A stretch of 64,000 bases of DNA from Devosia sp. Root436. GTDB taxonomy: Bacteria; Pseudomonadota; Alphaproteobacteria; Rhizobiales; Devosiaceae. The notes under the pieces were generated by a model that saw only the letters and a list, made by a program, of their open reading frames with translations, was not told the origin of the DNA and ran no database searches. The stretch covers positions 1 through 64,000 of the forward strand of contig NZ_LMEM01000010.1 in the NCBI RefSeq assembly GCF_001426345.1, given 5' to 3'. How positions within the stretch are numbered: the first letter of the stretch is position 1; each line of letters begins with the position of its first letter. Below, in pieces: positions 62,570-64,000 of this stretch. The translations under genes were made by a program, and so were the position numbers.

Positions 62570-62991
62570 ATGCCGCCCCGGCGGATGGTGGAACTATAGG
62601 CAATCTGCTGGCTGGGCAGCGGCAAAGGCAGATAGAGGTTCCAGATCGGCAGGTTGCCGGCATCGTAGGAGAGCACGACCCGGTAGTGATCGGGATCGCC
62701 GGGCTTGTCGCCGATGGTGACGCTGAGCCTGTGGGCGTCGATCAGGGCATAGCTATCGGCATTGTCCGCGAGGAAATCCCCCACCAGCGCATTGCGTTCG
62801 GCCTCGTCGAGCCCGGCAATGGCGGTGCGGGCGGCATCGGCCGCCAGCTGCTGCAGCGAATGGGCGGCGCTGAAATAGATGCCATAGGCCAGCATGCCGG
62901 TGAGCAGCAGCAGGAAGACCGGCATCAATATGGCGAATTCAACGGCCGACGTGCCGCTGCTGTCGCGGACCCAGCCAGCAAGTGTGCGCAT
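62566..62991 (-). CDS. TadE-like pseudopilin
   Basis: The product is 141 residues from ATG 62991, with GGAGG upstream. The TadE signature is clear: a short basic lead, then SSGTSAVEFAILMPVFLLLLTGMLAYGI (residues 11-38) with the G/A-x4-E prepilin-like motif and membrane helix. An extracytoplasmic part of about 95 residues follows. It would be processed by the TadV/CpaA peptidase. It heads a two-gene operon with the TadG-like gene. Confidence 0.87.
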   Translation of the reverse strand: MRTLAGWVRDSSGTSAVEFAILMPVFLLLLTGMLAYGIYFSAAHSLQQLAADAARTAIAGLDEAERNALVGDFLADNADSYALIDAHRLSVTIGDKPGDPDHYRVVLSYDAGNLPIWNLYLPLPLPSQQIAYSSTIRRGGI

Positions 62992-63382
62992 GGCAAATCC
63001 TCCAAGTCCCAGCATGCGCCGGGGCGGCTCACGAGGGATGACCGGAGGCGTGCGGGTTATTGCGGAGGCCGGTTGGGAAGGTGACGAAGGGTCGCCAAGA
63101 CTTCGGCTTCTGCTTCCCCTCTCCCCTTGAGGGAGAGGGTGGTTCTTCCGCGTTCAGCGGAAGAACCGGGTGAGGGGTGCTGCGCGTTCCCATGCTTCAG
63201 TGCTGGAGGATAGCTCAGTACCCCTCATCCGCCCTTCGGGCACCTTCTCCCTCAAGGGGAGAAGGAGAACACGCACGCCCTGCGCACTCGACACGGCACT
63301 ATGGGGTGGCCATCGATGGGAGTTGCCCCTTGCCCCAGCCCGCCCTGCACACTACCAATGCCGTACCAATTGGAGACCACTC
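62992..63382. repeat. 391-base gap with a family B-type repeat
   Basis: The centre (63114-63272) is a large inverted repeat: tctccccttgagggagaggg on the left, ggttcttccg / cggaagaacc in the middle and ccttctccctcaaggggaga on the right, with cgcccttcgggc as a side hairpin. It shares the plan of the other family B copies but has ctcaagg in place of ctcagg. The last 110 bases before cutC should hold its promoter; no clear element is seen. Confidence 0.75.
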
Positions 63383-64000
63383 ATGAGCAAGCACCCGTTC
63401 AAGATCGAGATTTGCGTCGAGGGCATCGATGGCCTGGTGGCGGCGCAGACGGCGGGGGCGGACCGGGTGGAGCTCTGCGCCAGCCTGCTCGAAGGCGGGT
63501 TGACGCCGAGCCTGGGCGTGGTGCGCGAGGCCATGCGCGTCGCCACCATTCCCTTCCACGTCATCATCCGCCCGCGCGGCGGCGACTTCCTCTATTCCGA
63601 GCTCGAATTCGCCACCATGATCGATGACGTCAAGGCGATGAAGGCGCTCGGCGTGGCCGGCGTGGTCATCGGGTGCCTGACGCCGGACGGCCGGATCGAC
63701 GAGGCCCGCACCGCGGCGCTGGTCGAGGCGGCGCGGCCGCTCAAGGTCACCTGCCACCGCGCCTTCGACATGACGGCGGATTACCGCGAGGCGATCGAGG
63801 CTTTGGTGCGCTGCGGCGTTGATCGGGTGCTGACCAGCGGCCAGCGCGATACCGCCATTGAAGGCATCGACATCCTCAAGGACACGGCTGCCATTGCCGA
63901 TGGCCGCATCGTCATCATGGCCTGCGGCGCGCTCGATGCCGGCAATATCGCCACGGTGCGGCAGGCGACGGGCGTGGACGAGATGCACTTCGCGGCGCTC
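63383..64000 (+). CDS. cutC: CutC family protein (3' end beyond window)
   Basis: The first 206 codons are present; the frame is open to the window edge. The TIM-barrel family landmarks are EICVEGIDGLVAAQTAGADRVELCASLLEGG (residues 8-38), VHVIIRPRGGDF-like FHVIIRPRGGDFLYS, VVIGCLTPDGRID and VTCHRAFDM, then RVLTSGQ. The full family length is about 240, so some 35 residues are missing. CutC was linked to copper tolerance in E. coli but its biochemical role is uncertain. Start ATG 63383 has GGAG nine bases upstream. Confidence 0.93.
   Translation, partial: MSKHPFKIEICVEGIDGLVAAQTAGADRVELCASLLEGGLTPSLGVVREAMRVATIPFHVIIRPRGGDFLYSELEFATMIDDVKAMKALGVAGVVIGCLTPDGRIDEARTAALVEAARPLKVTCHRAFDMTADYREAIEALVRCGVDRVLTSGQRDTAIEGIDILKDTAAIADGRIVIMACGALDAGNIATVRQATGVDEMHFAAL

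Overview
The window is 64 kb of a high-GC alphaproteobacterial chromosome, most like a member of the Hyphomicrobiales (Rhizobiales) close to Devosia. The evidence is gene order: lptC-lptA-lptB-rpoN-hpf-ptsN, tsaB-rimI-fur/mur-plsC, tRNA-Ala / TIGR02300 / aroA-cmk-rpsA, ihfB-lapA-trpF-trpB-trpA-accD-folC-trx and addA-addB-nucleotidyltransferase. A CP4-like (class II) AroA homologue, a cysteine-free AccD and an Hsp20 gene behind a ROSE-type leader also fit. Nearly everything is core chromosome. I see no insertion sequence, CRISPR array, prophage block, rRNA or replication origin.

Layout. 0.1-2.6 kb: a Gfo/Idh/MocA oxidoreductase and an orphan phage-tail-like protein with a self-cleaving chaperone domain. 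2.9-6.3 kb: a sitABCD-type Mn/Fe ABC transporter behind a 19-bp Fur/Mur-type palindrome. 6.7-9 kb: a patatin phospholipase with a cNMP-binding-like domain. 9-14.4 kb: pheT, a DEDD exonuclease, pheS, rplT and rpmI. 14.5-16.2 kb: a glycosyltransferase, then hsp20-DUF1150 behind a sigma32-like promoter and RNA thermometer. 16.3-23.5 kb: ptsN, hpf, rpoN, lptBAC, rnd, lnt. 23.7-26.1 kb: tsaB-rimI-fur/mur-plsC. 26.2-30.1 kb: small hypothetical genes, pncB and a YcaQ-type glycosylase. 30.3-31.1 kb: a low-GC orphan gene with twin palindromes, next to tRNA-Ala. 31.2-36.2 kb: TIGR02300, aroA-like, cmk, rpsA, GNAT. 36.2-36.9 kb: a BrnT/BrnA toxin-antitoxin pair. 37-45 kb: sppA, ihfB, lapA-like, trpFBA, accD, folC. 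45-55 kb: a GH3 enzyme, two thioredoxins, addAB and a sugar-phosphate nucleotidyltransferase. 55.4-57.6 kb: a YtrA-type GntR regulator with an ABC exporter. 57.8-60.3 kb: a NarL-type two-component pair. 60.4-63 kb: a hypothetical gene and TadG/TadE-like pseudopilin genes. The right edge cuts cutC.

Several parts connect. The Fur-family regulator at 24.8 kb is the natural candidate to read the palindrome in front of sitABCD at 6.36 kb. The YtrA-type operon carries a perfect operator-like inverted repeat before its own regulator. The intergenic spaces are filled by at least three families of long inverted repeats, which also interrupt operons such as trpF/trpB, accD/folC and pheS/pheT.

The strongest observations for a second look are: (1) the gene in the aroA position encodes an EPSP-synthase-family protein in which several normally invariant substrate-binding residues are replaced; (2) a textbook ROSE-like hairpin with a bulged G opposite the hsp20 Shine-Dalgarno; (3) twin TATCTGCAGATA palindromes before an unrecognised low-GC gene abutting tRNA-Ala. 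I found no clearly new multi-gene system.
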